A stretch of 64,000 bases of DNA, from positions 84,673,435-84,737,434 of the forward strand of contig NC_090750.1 in the NCBI RefSeq assembly GCF_036898095.1, in the 5' to 3' direction. Every line of letters begins with the position of its first letter. The stretch's first letter is position 1. Origin of the DNA: Palaemon carinicauda. Its lineage: Eukaryota; Arthropoda; Malacostraca; Decapoda; Palaemonidae. Both the position numbers and the translations under genes were made by a program. Shown here piece by piece: positions 45,709 through 56,451 of the stretch. Under the pieces are notes generated by a model that was not told where the DNA came from, searched no databases, and saw only the letters and a program-made list of their open reading frames with translations.

Positions 45709-47186
45709 CATTAATTTGCCGTTTGTTTTTTCCGTTGAAAAGTAATTTTTCTCTTTGCTATTCATCTTCGCTTCTGCATATAGCGAACGTGTCTGTGTAT
45801 TTGCATACGGGTTTATGTGATCAGCACATGTTTCCTATCCCCTTGCCATTATGGCGCCACCATAATACCCCCTCCCCTTCTGGCACCACTGCAACCTCCA
45901 GAACTCCACCCTCCCCTCCCATCGGCCGGCCAATACCAGCAGTAACCTAATACGTCGTACGGTGAATTAACACGTCTGTAGACCGCCAAAAACTATTAAA
46001 CACTTCCATGTGTTGAAGCATTAAGTGGTTCAGTGTTTTTTCCCCCATCTCCTCTTCCCAAATAAGCGTTTGGCGAAGTTCTTTTTCGCAGTGGTTGACT
46101 GCACCTGTCGCAAAAATGGAGTAACTCGGATGACGGTGGGGGAAACATGAGCCTCTGGGAGGCACATTTTTTGGGGGTCGGGGAGGAGACTCTTACGGCG
46201 GGCGTAATCTTTTCCCTCTGATTTCTTCGCCAGCCTTGATGCCAAGGACCTGTTGAAGGCGGCCTGTTTGTTTGATTAAAGGCAAGGCTAATCTTCATTT
46301 CGACCTTGATTTTTCACCGCTGAGATGGCAACGGTGTGTTTTTTTTCTGTCGGGCTGAAGAAGCGTCCAGACAGGGTATATTGTTTTTTGCTCTTGTCAG
46401 ATGGACTTTTCATCCTGGTTTTTAGTGTTTTTCAAAATTGGAGGTTTAAACGTATTATACAGTGTGCGCGTGTATGTTTTCAGTAAATTCCATATTTTTT
46501 TCGATACACACTCTCTCCCAGTGTATGGAGAGATGTACACAGTGTATGTATGTATATGTACTTGTGTGTGCACTGTACTGCGTGTAATTTTCGTAATTAC
46601 CGTGACCGCTAAATCAATTATTGATGACATATTTCGAGCGTCTTTTCTGTAATGTAAAGACATTGGAAGTTCTTGCTACAGAAAGATTTAAAATAATTCA
46701 GAAATGAATAAAAATGTATCCACCGTTATGTATTATTAACTAGACTCGAAATAAAAGCATAATTACTTCCATGAATAATTGGATATTATTACAAACTTCT
46801 GACCATCAAAATTGGAGAACAATATTACTGTAAAATCGTGCATGAGGCGGTGTATTTAAAAAGCAGTAATCTCATAAGAAGTCGAACAGAGAATGACTTT
46901 CGAAATACCTCTGGATTTAAGCTAGTGTCTGATGATAATCCTTTCTTATTTTTCCCTGAAATCACGAAACCCTGACAGGGATCTCCGCACCCGTCCTTCA
47001 ATAATAGGAGCAAATCTATGAAACTGTGTGTCGCGTCTGTTGGATTCATAGTGAAATGACTAAGGTGTTGTCGTCTCTTGGGTGAAAAGTTTAACATTGT
47101 CTGTAATCTGTTATCCGGCTGTGTGTGGTATGTATGAATGTATGTATGTGTATGTATACATACATAAATACATACATTATATATAT
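45706..47186. other. Unassigned intergenic DNA
   Basis: GC-richer at 45840-46330, with overlapping minus-strand frames of 71-100 codons (45947-46298) that share no family signature. I do not call a gene. Confidence 0.45.
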
Positions 47187-47224
47187 GCAGTATATATACT
47201 ATATATATATATATATATATGCAG

Positions 47225-47296
<72 letters not shown>
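47187..47296. repeat. (TA)n-(GT)n compound microsatellite
   Basis: TA blocks separated by a repeated ATGCAGTATATA motif, then GT from 47271. Confidence 0.97.
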
Positions 47297-47576
47297 ATGT
47301 ATGCTATTGACTGTGTTTATAAGTGTACGCGTGAATAGAAAAAAAAAAGTTAATATTTTAGCCACTTCGAACAAACTGCTCCCGTCACCTCCAGTAATTC
47401 CATCATTTATTTTCCATCACGAAATGAATCAGTTGGTGGGAAGTGCCTTATTGCCAACACATTTTTTAAAAGATATTTATCCTGCTGTTTCTTTGCTTGA
47501 TCAAATACGTGATGAGACTTAATGACATAATCGCGTAGAATTTTCTGTAGATGATAGCATCTCTGGAACCTGTTCA

Positions 47577-47596
47577 GTGTGTGTGTGTGTGTGTGT
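47577..47596. repeat. (GT)n microsatellite
   Basis: Ten GT units. Confidence 0.95.
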
Positions 47597-48454
47597 TAGG
47601 GGATGGCAGATTGTTCCTGGCCTTTTTGGGGCCCGGCGATATGAGCGCATGCCGTGGTAAGGACAGGATAATTTTCTTCATGTTGAATTATGTATGTAGA
47701 TAATGGCCCAGACACGCTATGTCCGACGAAATCAAATTTGGGTGGAAATAAAGTAATATTTTCCAATAATTTAGAAACTTTAATAAGTTCGCATTTATTT
47801 ATATTTATATGTATATGTATATACAGGTATATATATGTATATAAAATAAATATAATATACATATATTTTTGTACATGAATATTTTTACTTATATATTTTT
47901 ATATTTCATTTTTATATATTTTCATTTTTATATTTTTATAATTTATATATTTTCATTTTTATATATTTGTGTATGTGTGAATGGATGAATATTATTGTGT
48001 ATGTTATTATCCATTCAATATTTAATCTTCCTATGACACTGAATATACAAGTAAATAATATATGAACATTTAGTGCATAGGCGGAATAGTTTAATAGTTA
48101 TACAAACACCGGGTCCTATATAGTTATTTTAGAAGCTTCTTAATATTTTATATAGTGTTTAAAAGCCGCATATAATAAAAAGACCTAGCAAACGATTTTC
48201 TTAACCATTAATATTGCAGATTGCAATCTTGATCAACACCAGCAGAGGCTCGATCAAACAACAGACGCTGTAGCTCCCACGGCATCTATCTGCCATTGTT
48301 GATTGCCTCATTACATAGCGAACGGATAAGTGACGTCATGCTGTGAAGTTCGCACTTATAAGTACACGTGGACAACTGCATCTGCATTGTGATGATGCAC
48401 CTGAGGTTTTTTAAATATCTAAGCCGATGCCTGTTTTTAGCGTATAATAATCAT
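47597..48454. other. Intergenic DNA, partly low complexity
   Basis: 47800-47980 is AT-rich with a loose TATATTTTCATTTTTATAT repeat. CRE-like TGACGTCA (48331-48338) and E-box CACGTG (48365-48370) lie close together without a detectable gene downstream. Confidence 0.45.
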
Positions 48455-48735
48455 CATCATCTCCTCCTGCGCCTATTGACGCATAGGTCTGTTAGATTAC
48501 ACCATATTCTTTGAGGTTTTAAATCAATAATTCTGCTTTCAGTCTCCTGCTTCATGCTGCATAGTCCTCAGCCATGTAGGCCTGGGTCTTCCAACTCTTC
48601 TAGTGCCATGTGGAGCCTAGTGGAAAGTTTGGTGAACTAATCTCTTGCGCAGTGCGAAGAGCATGCACAAACCATCTCCATCTACCCCTCACCATAAGCT
48701 CATCCACACATGGCACTCGAACGTATATGATGCTT
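48455..48735 (-). mobile_element. RTE-like LINE 3' fragment
   Basis: Minus strand: GAGTGCCATGTGTGGATGAG, ACTAGAAGAGTTGGAAGACC, CAGGCCTACATGGCTGAGGA and the GATGATGATGATT tail end. Same block order as 11885-12270. Confidence 0.75.
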
Positions 48736-49165
48736 GTAATTTAAGTGTCATACATTCCGTACACGAAATGTATTAAAATTGATTTACATATCCGTACATA
48801 GATACACATCTCTAGTACGATTGGTCTTTGTATACATAGACAGGATGCATGTACAGTTGATTAAAATTACTGGCTATATGTACGCACACATCCTCAACGC
48901 TTACGCAAACGCCGTAACTTTCTACTCTCCTGTTCAGTGTCAGGGAATAATAGGTGTGATATAAATGGGTAAGCTGTTACTACACGTAATTGGCGGTTGT
49001 TGCAAGTGTAATTGATCGTCGTAGTTGGCTGTAGCGTAATCCTCGTAATCACGTCTTCATAACGAAGTTGTTGTTGTTGTTGGACTGGTTGATTCGTCAT
49101 CGTTTCGACAGACAATCGACTTAATCACATGGTTCATACGTCATCGTAATTGCATCGTTATGAGT

Positions 49166-49170
<5 letters not shown>
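48736..49170. other. Unassigned intergenic DNA
   Basis: Nothing recognised. Confidence 0.4.

Positions 49171-49229
<59 letters not shown>
49171..49229. repeat. (CT)n microsatellite
   Basis: Uninterrupted CT run of 29 units. Confidence 0.98.
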
Positions 49230-49231
<2 letters not shown>

Positions 49232-49402
49232 GCATCTTAGAAGTTGCACAGCTTGTGGATCTTCAAAAAATACTTACAAAATGTACTACATTTGTTTGCT
49301 GTTATTTTTATTGCGCAAATACATGCATATGGATACAAATATTGTACTAATATAGATTTGACATTTTATCATTAAGATTTAATATATCTTTATACCCTAG
49401 TG

Positions 49403-49612
49403 TATGGCACGTGTTTCACACAAGCTCATAAAAGTTAATGCTTTTTTCATCTCTCGTGCTCTCCCAGAACAACCTGCTTAAGCTTGTCATCGCATGTTTT
49501 AGTTTGTTTAAATTTTTGTGACATTCTTGCTAGCAATTGCTTATATATGAGCTCGTTATCAGTTGAATAAACTTTACTTGCCTTCTCCTCGCCTCTGTTA
49601 GAACCTAGCAAT
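49403..49612 (+). repeat. Solo-LTR-like dispersed repeat, copy 2
   Basis: Homologous to 957-1190 in order and spacing: CACGTGTTTCACACAAGC, AAGCTTGTCATCGCATGTTT, TATATGAG, GAATAAACTTTACTTGCCTT. It has a TATA-like element and AATAAA about 30 bp apart. Confidence 0.45.
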
Positions 49613-49681
49613 ACGTTGCCTCATCAGCAGATAATTAGATAAATAGCAAGAACTTTTAAAATGAGAGAAACGGGGTTGTAG

Positions 49682-50000
49682 TGGGCTGGTGATAGTATTC
49701 CTGCCTACTGATTGCCATACTGAAGTTAGTCCCGCTCAAACTAGTTCGTTCCTTTGGTCGCTGCAACCTTACCATCATTATGAGCTATGGATGGGGGGGG
49801 GAGAGCCAATAAGTATGTTGAGTCATCAGCAGTCATTGCCTGGCCTTCCTTGGTCCTAGCTTTTTTGGAGAGGAACCTTGGGCACTGATCGTATGTAATA
49901 TGGTTAGTTTCTAAGACACATTCCTGCTTGCTAGGACAATGTTATTGTCTCTTGCCTCTGCCATTCATTAGTGACCTTTAAGCCTTTAAATTACTGTTGG
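49682..50000 (+). mobile_element. tRNA-derived SINE, family 2
   Basis: GTAGTGGGCTGGTGATAGTA (A-box region), AAGTTAGTCCCGC (diverged B-box), TATGAGCTATGGATGG, TGAGTCATCAGCAG, CCTCTGCCATTCATTAGTG, ending CCTTTAAGCCTTTAAA. Confidence 0.78.
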
Positions 50001-50561
50001 GAGAATAACCATCCATGCTAAAAAATAACTTTTAAATTACATCGTAAATCCATTTTAAATACTAATTACCAACCATAGGGGCAATTAAATCTTATAATGA
50101 ATTAACAATGAAAACTTGGCTTGTGAAGATAAAACCCAGTAGCTATTTCCGAACAACTTCGGGTATCGAAACTATCGGAGGAATGTCCCAGAGACAGAAG
50201 AGCTCAGGGTCTACGGTGACATTTCCTGTAACAACATTTGTCTAAGTAAACACGACAGCTGTGCTGTAGCGCGTTCTCTCCGGTCGTCTTAAGTAATTGC
50301 TTTCTTGGTGGATAGATCGGCTGCACTGTATTTACTCACTGAATTTCAGTTTTTCATGTAACAATCAGAGGTACTTTTTGAGGCCCTTTGCGTCAATAGG
50401 TGTAAGAGGACATGATAATGATGGAACTTTGGTAGATACATAGGCTGCACTGTATTTACTCGCTGTATTTTTTTTTTATTTCAGTCTTTCATGTTGTAAC
50501 TTTCTTAGGTAAGAACTGTCGTTTACCCTGAAAGTGTTACCAAATACCCTTGAAGCACTTA
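50001..50561. other. Intergenic DNA with RTE-like LINE end scrap
   Basis: GAGGCCCTTTGCGTCAATAG..GACATGATAATGATG (50379-50423) matches the last bases of the RTE-like 3' end. Rest unassigned. Confidence 0.5.
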
Positions 50562-50568
50562 ACACACA

Positions 50569-50644
<76 letters not shown>
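50562..50644. repeat. (CA)n-(CT)n compound microsatellite
   Basis: CA to 50570, then a CT run of about 37 units. Confidence 0.98.
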
Positions 50645-50647
<3 letters not shown>

Positions 50648-51297
50648 ATAAGATTTTTTGTTAATCATGCATTTTGTCCAATGATATTTTTGCAAACAGT
50701 AAATGGCAAACATGCATTAGCAAGTGTTGCTCGTCGATTCCGACATTTTATTTGAGCCTGGAAAAATCTGGGACAAACCAATTATGTGTCAAATTAAATT
50801 ACTGGTGTATTTTGAATTTTCCTCTGGTGCACCAAATAAAAGGAATAAATGTTCAAACAAAACTTTTTGTAATGGCCGAAATAAACAAATATCGCAGTAA
50901 ATTGGACGCGAGAGATTTTTCGAAAACTAAATCAAATATCAACAGCAAATGAACCTAGATTTTCGATCCGGTTACAGGACAAAATTAGCAGAGGGAAAAA
51001 TTCCAAACGGGATGCAGTCACCGGAAGGGTCAATGTTCCGTTTAAACAGGTGGATTTTCGTCCTATGCGAGGTCCGTGGCGTGTGATTATCTTAGTTTAG
51101 TTTCTCAACGCTTAGATCATGAAATTTACGGCTTTGGGAAGATGGTGGGGAAAGGGTATAGAGAAATATTTAAGCAGATTTTCCTGGAAACATGCCCAAT
51201 TTTATTAGACTAATGTGTAACCATATGTTTATTTTTGTGTAACACCTAATCAATGGCCATAACCCCCACCCTTCCCCTGCCTGATTTGATGTATCCA

Positions 51298-51302
<5 letters not shown>
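50645..51302. other. Unassigned intergenic DNA
   Basis: No gene; a 92-codon frame at 50674-50952 has no recognisable feature. Confidence 0.45.
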
Positions 51303-51371
<69 letters not shown>

Positions 51372-51403
51372 GTATATATATACACACTTTTGTATTGATA
51401 TTT

Positions 51404-51480
<77 letters not shown>

Positions 51481-51490
51481 TAAGAGAGAC
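51303..51490. repeat. Two (TA)n tracts with (GA)n end
   Basis: TA at 51303-51370 and 51409-51470, separated by a 38-bp spacer, ending in GAGAGAGAGAG. Confidence 0.97.
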
Positions 51491-51765
51491 AAAATTTGAC
51501 ATTTACTAGCACTGAAATCTTCAATGCAGTCTCTTCTTATTTCTCATTGTTCTAAATCTATTTAACTTCCTGCGTCAGTATCCACTGCTTTTTATGTCTT
51601 TCCACATTGATTTGTATCTGTATACGTCCAACTATTTTTAAAAATCTCAAATGAATTAAATCTTGCAAATATTTTCTTTGTGACAAAATTGTGCAATTTA
51701 GTGGAAACATATGTGATATAATATGCACTAAACCTTTCATGTACATTCTTTCATAACTTTCAGCG

Positions 51766-51770
<5 letters not shown>
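51491..51770. other. Unassigned intergenic DNA
   Basis: Nothing recognised. Confidence 0.4.

Positions 51771-51846
<76 letters not shown>
51771..51846. repeat. (TA)n microsatellite
   Basis: Uninterrupted TA run of about 38 units. Confidence 0.98.
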
Positions 51847-51849
<3 letters not shown>

Positions 51850-51954
51850 TATTATATGTCTGTGACTTAGTTTCTGTGTAAGAGAACAATTAACCTTTTG
51901 CCGACTCACTAACATAATCATTGCATTTCTTGACATACCCACACCGTTCCTTCT

Positions 51955-52190
51955 TTTTATTATTACTAGCCAAGCTACAACCCTAGTTGGAAAAGCAATA
52001 TGCCATAAGCCCAAGGGCTCCAATACAGAAAAATAGCCCAGCGAGGAAAGGAAATAAGGAAATAAATAACAACAAATTAACGATCATTATAAAAACAGTA
52101 ACAACGTCAAAACAGATTTCATATATAAACTAAAAAAAAAGACTTGTCAGCCTGGTCAAAATAAAAACATTTGCATTGATTTCACAGCGT
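51955..52190 (-). mobile_element. LINE-A 3' UTR and tail
   Basis: Minus strand: AAATGCAAATGTTTTTATTT, AGTTTATATATGAAATCTG, TTGTTACTGTTTTTATAATG, CCTTTCCTCGCTGGGCTATT, TTTTCCAACTAGGGTTGTAG, TAGTAATAATAA. It extends just into the end of the coding region. It supplies the 3' UTR text that the short derivatives share. Confidence 0.88.
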
Positions 52191-52407
52191 AAACTAGACT
52201 ATCAGTTTTTTTTTTAATATTTAACAAGAAATTATTACTAAAGCAACTTGAATGTTAGTGAAAGAGCAAGTCGAATATCAGAGAGAATATGGGCAAGGTG
52301 TAATGAATACCTGAGCGCTTGAGATGTCTTCTCTGCTCTGTGATGTTGAATTGTAAAAGTTAAGCTTTTTAAATTTTAATTTCAGTCATTCTAAGATATG
52401 GGAAAAT

Positions 52408-52615
52408 GCAGATTTAATTTCAAACGAAATTGTATTAGCTTAGATGATTTTTTTGGGTGCCTTTTTATATTCATGATTGGAAGAAGAGAAGATAATTATA
52501 TAAATTAAAACGCAGATTTGATTTCAAACGAGATTGTATTAGCTTAGATGATTTTTTTGGGGTGCCTTTTTATATTCATGATTGGAAGAAGAGAAGATCA
52601 TTATTTAAGTTAAAA
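52408..52615. repeat. Two-copy tandem repeat, 104-bp unit
   Basis: GCAGATTTAATTTCAAACGA through GGAAGAAGAGAAGATAATTA is repeated with a 104-bp offset and only a few substitutions. Confidence 0.95.
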
Positions 52616-52654
52616 GGTCAGTCTTTCACGATTTCAAGGTGGATAATCTAAATG

Positions 52655-53285
52655 TTGTTGTTACCAAGGTACAGCCCTGATTGGAAAAGCAAAGTCCTAC
52701 AAGACCAAGGACTGCAACAGGGAAACATAATGCGGAAAGGAAATGGAGATAACGGAGAAACTTTGAGAGATTATATTAAATATCATTTTAAGTTTTAAGT
52801 GCTTAAAATAGCTTATTCATGTATGAAATATGATAAGACCGACGCCAATCAACATGTTAAACAGAGAAGCATTTGCAAATAGTTTTAACTTCTGAAGTTC
52901 CATCGATTCTACTGCCATATTAGGAAGATCATTCCACAATCTGGTCACAGCTGGAATAGAACTTCTGGAATACAGTGCAGTATTGAGACTTATGATGGAA
53001 AATGCAAGATTAGAATTAACTGCAAACCTAGTACTACGTAGATGTTGGTACAATCTGGGAAGATCTAAATGCAAATTATGGTCAGACTAATTGAACTTTG
53101 ATGCCAGAGATTAATCCAAATCAGGAATAAGGAATTTAATAGATCGCAAATTTTGTCCAATTAAGGAAGATGAGATTCAGCACTGAAGACTATACAGGAG
53201 AAGGATACTCAAAACATACTGGAATTAAAGAATCAAAACATTCATAAGTTAGATTGATCACGAATAATCTTTAATCAAGAAACAA
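52655..53285 (-). pseudogene. LINE-A C-terminus, 3' UTR and tail
   Basis: The minus strand encodes LNTALYSRSSIPAVTRLWND (52982-52923), then ELQKLKLFANASLF, and about 80 bp past the end of the frame the tail TTCCCTGTTGCAGTCCTTGG..TTTTCCAATCAGGGCTGTAC. Upstream, IVPTSTxYxxFAVNSNLAFS matches the same block at 22400. RT domain missing by 5' truncation; frame broken upstream of 53074. Confidence 0.87.
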
Positions 53286-53435
53286 ATAATAACGGAGACA
53301 TAGTCAGTACGAAGATCAACCTGTTGAAGCCACTGTTGTCCTTGACAGACTTACAATTATACTTAGAATTTTATTAGTGTTCAGGTTCATCCTTTACAAT
53401 GTGCACTGCGTGTTACTTTTAATTATATCAATATT

Positions 53436-53790
53436 TAAAGGTTACTAATGAATGGCAGAGGCAATGGACAATGGCCGTTCCCTAGCTAGCAGTACAATGC
53501 CAAAGAGACTGACCATATATTTGCAAATGATCTGTTCCCAAGTCCCCCCTCCACCCAACCCAGGACCAGGGTGGACCAGGCAATGGCTGCTCATGACTCA
53601 GCATCTAGATATATAGACTCACCCCAAACCACCCACCAACCTTATCTCACAAGGATGGAGAGGTTGCTGACACTACAAGAAACTATTGACCTTGAGCTGA
53701 AGTCCAACAGATTGCCATGCTGGGACGTTTCCATGGTCTCCTGGACATATATCGCTTGAATTTGCTCACCAGAGGGGTAATCCAGTTAAC
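53436..53790 (-). mobile_element. tRNA-derived SINE, family 2
   Basis: Minus-strand copy: TCCTTGTGAGATAAGGTTGG, CTGAGTCATGAGCAGCCATT, CTGGTCCACCCTGGTCCTG and the CTCTGCCATTCATTAGTAAC 3' end. Internal CCACCC-rich insertion around 53550. Confidence 0.72.
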
Positions 53791-54559
53791 CCCTTTAAAT
53801 AAATCCTAGGTCACGATGCCAGCCTCCAATCCAGCCGTCGAGATTATGAAAACCATAAGAATGCTCCTGGAAGAAGCCAACGACAATCCCTTAATCCAAA
53901 CAGGGTCATAAAATTAACCCTAACCACATATACATAGACTATAAAAAAACTATTATTATTTTCCACCGAACTGAGGCTCAATTCATATTGGTAAAAAAAT
54001 TTTTTTTTTCATTCTTTTTAAGAAACACTCGTACACAGATACAGTATGAAATTATCACTTTATTGATATTTTTGGTAGTTTAGCATTTATGATTACTCGT
54101 TAGTTACATTTGACTTGATAGTTAAATGTAAATATCATTGTTAAATTAATTAAATTTATCCTAGATAAATTACTAGTTAACTTACTAGTTAAATGTAATT
54201 ATGACTTTGATAAAACGCCAAGGAAAAATAATTCGGAAAGAATGTACCACAGCTAGTCACAGGATTCCATCACCAGTTCAAGAGAACCATCTCATTTCTT
54301 CGTCCTATTTCTGAACGGGGGAACATCCGATAATTATCCCCAGAATTGAATCCTTGTCACTCGCAGGACTTGAGTCTGCGGAATAAAACTCTACGGGATT
54401 TGTGCTTCAATTTTCATCTTTTCCATTATTTAGGAAATTTTCCCGCTTTCAATTTGTTTCTTGCGTTCTTTTACTTTAATTTTTCAATAATAATTGTTGG
54501 TCTTTGAAATAAGGTTTTTTGTTTTGAATTAAATTTGTATTTTTAGAATTTAATGTGTA
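53791..54559. other. Unassigned intergenic DNA
   Basis: AT-rich. TTAACTTACTAGTTAAATGTAA-type self-complementary text around 54110-54200 gives several small hairpins. No gene. Confidence 0.45.
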
Positions 54560-54680
54560 GGTTACATAAATGTATATATAAATCTTTTCTATGGAGCTCG
54601 TGGGCTTAATACATCTTGCTTTTCCAACTAGGGTTGTAGCTTAGCTAGTAATAACAATAATGGTGATGATGATGATGTAT
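54560..54680 (+). mobile_element. LINE-A 3' tail
   Basis: TATGGAGCTCGTGGGC, TTGCTTTTCCAACTAGGG, AGCTTAGCTAGTAATAACAA, then GATGATGATG. Confidence 0.8.
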
Positions 54681-55130
54681 CAGCTTTAATGGGGTTTGTA
54701 CTTCAATATTATTGACATACTCATATTATTGGAGTAAAATGTATTATGCTGCATTTCACCAAGACAGGCAATCGGATTACAAATGAATAAAGTAATCAAT
54801 ATTGAAATGTTGGACTCTATATTTGGTGTCGATAACATTGTGGGAGGTAGATAGAATCTCTTTTCTCTCTAGTTCGTTCGTTTGTTCGTTTTAATACAAA
54901 CTAGACCAAAATTTATAAATACCGATAGATGAATTTTAAAGATTTTGAGTGACGAAAACAAACTGAAATAAGGTGGTTTAGAAGCGTGATTTTTCAAATG
55001 CTAGAAATAAGCTGGTTTTAATGCTAACAACATCAGGTTATCAGAAATATGATTTTGCGTAAGTTTCTCAGTTCATGTATGTCAAAATTGTTTGATCGTG
55101 CAGCGATGATACTTATAATTTCAAACTGTG

Positions 55131-55132
<2 letters not shown>
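54681..55132. other. Unassigned intergenic DNA
   Basis: GTTCGTTCGTTTGTTCG at 54874-54888. No gene. Confidence 0.4.

Positions 55133-55162
<30 letters not shown>
55133..55162. repeat. (CT)n microsatellite
   Basis: Fifteen CT units. Confidence 0.97.
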
Positions 55163-55165
<3 letters not shown>

Positions 55166-55616
55166 GGCTAACTTTGTCATTTTCTCAGAAGAACATGCAT
55201 TTATTTATGGTTATTTTTAATATATTTATTGGTTGTTTTGACGATTTAGTGGCGTCCGTGGCATATTGTTTGTTGCTTTACAATAATTATAATTTATTAC
55301 TTATGATTATTTTTTTATTATTTATTATTCCAAGCTAATATTAAATTAGGATATTTCAGATTCATGCTAAAAACTTTCAAAAGGGAATAGAAAAAAGATA
55401 AATAGTTTAGCTCTTTTCTACAAGCAATATTAATCGGCTTTGCTTGAATGATGCAATATCCATGATAGGTCAGAATACTAGCGTTGTGGTCGTTTGCAAG
55501 TTATTTGCAAAACCTTTGTTGATTTATTTTAATGAGAAGCTGTGTATTCCAATGGCATATATTAGGTTCAAAGATTCTAAGCTGTAGAATAACGAATGCA
55601 CGAATTTGTTATACTA
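55163..55616. other. Unassigned intergenic DNA
   Basis: AT-rich, nothing recognised. Confidence 0.45.
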
Positions 55617-55753
55617 AGCCTCCTGGCTAGTACAGTGGTAAAGTGTTCGCCTAGCATTCGCATGGCAGCGGATAGATCCCAGTCCGGGACCGTAAGTTTA
55701 AGCTGTTTAATGGGGAGGCTACTGCTGTGGTTGCGCATCACAGTGGGGCTTTG
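55617..55753 (+). mobile_element. tRNA-derived SINE family 1, 5' half, split by transposon
   Basis: GCCTCCTGGCTAGTACAGTG (A-box), GCGGATAGATCCCAGTCC (B-box), TTTAAGCTGTTTAATGGGG, then GCATCACAGTGGGG. The SINE stops at 55753 and resumes at 61153 on the far side of the 5.4-kb DNA transposon. Confidence 0.88.
55751..55753. other. Probable target-site duplication, left (TTG)
   Basis: TTG here and TTG at 61153-61155 flank the inverted ends. Removing the element and one TTG restores a SINE whose length over this stretch equals the intact copy at 6510-6707. TA as a 2-bp duplication is the alternative. Confidence 0.55.
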
Positions 55754-56200
55754 TAGTCCATGAGCCAGACCAAATTTGACTACCAAATTAGTGAACAGAT
55801 CCAATCATGATTTTTGGTTAGGTTGATGTCTGAAGTATCCAAAAACAGGGCTTGGACATTTCCGTTCGGTAGCTCTGTGCCCCAGCGGCCGCCATCTTTA
55901 AATATGGCCGCCGTTTTCAAACTCTATGGTAGGTGTTATAAAATCTGCCCATAACTCTGCACCACATCAACTAATTTTCATGAAATTACTCTTATTTTAG
56001 TCATAATTAAATTCTGCAGATACTCATGTATAATTTATGTAACTTTATTGCTATACTCCTTTCTAAAATGTACGTTTTTATTCCAAATTATGTGTTTTTT
56101 GACAATTTTTTCACAATCATCTATGGAAGTTTGCCTCATCTTAGGAAATTGGCACCAAATGATGAAGTTTGTTTTTGAAATACCTTGAAGGATTCATACA
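55754..56200. repeat. Left terminal inverted repeat
   Basis: Matches the reverse complement of 60700-61152: TAGTCCATGAGCCAGA, CTACCAAATTAGTGAACAGA, AACAGGGCTTGGACA, TAGGAAATTG, TTGAAATA. It contains an inner hairpin GGCGGCCAT..ATGGCCGCC-like (55884-55912) present in both TIRs. Confidence 0.92.
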
Positions 56201-56451
56201 GCACCAATAAACAATAGAAAGTGATCAAGTTACCACTCACGTGACTCAAGGATGCATGTGAGACAACACATATCGCACTGTGTATCCTAAAATCTGCATT
56301 TTTAAAAGAAGTACTTTGGAGACAAGCAAATGCACCGACTACTTAACATTTCCCCTGAACACAATGACCCACAATTTATATTGAAATTAAACACTCAAAA
56401 TGTCCTTAAACATTTGTAATCTTGTAACTGCAGATGTTTCCTATGGGGAAT

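Noticed and set aside
45947..46298. Overlapping minus-strand frames of 71-100 codons in GC-richer DNA
   Set aside because: Three frames open over the same bases and none with a family motif; no splice or promoter evidence.
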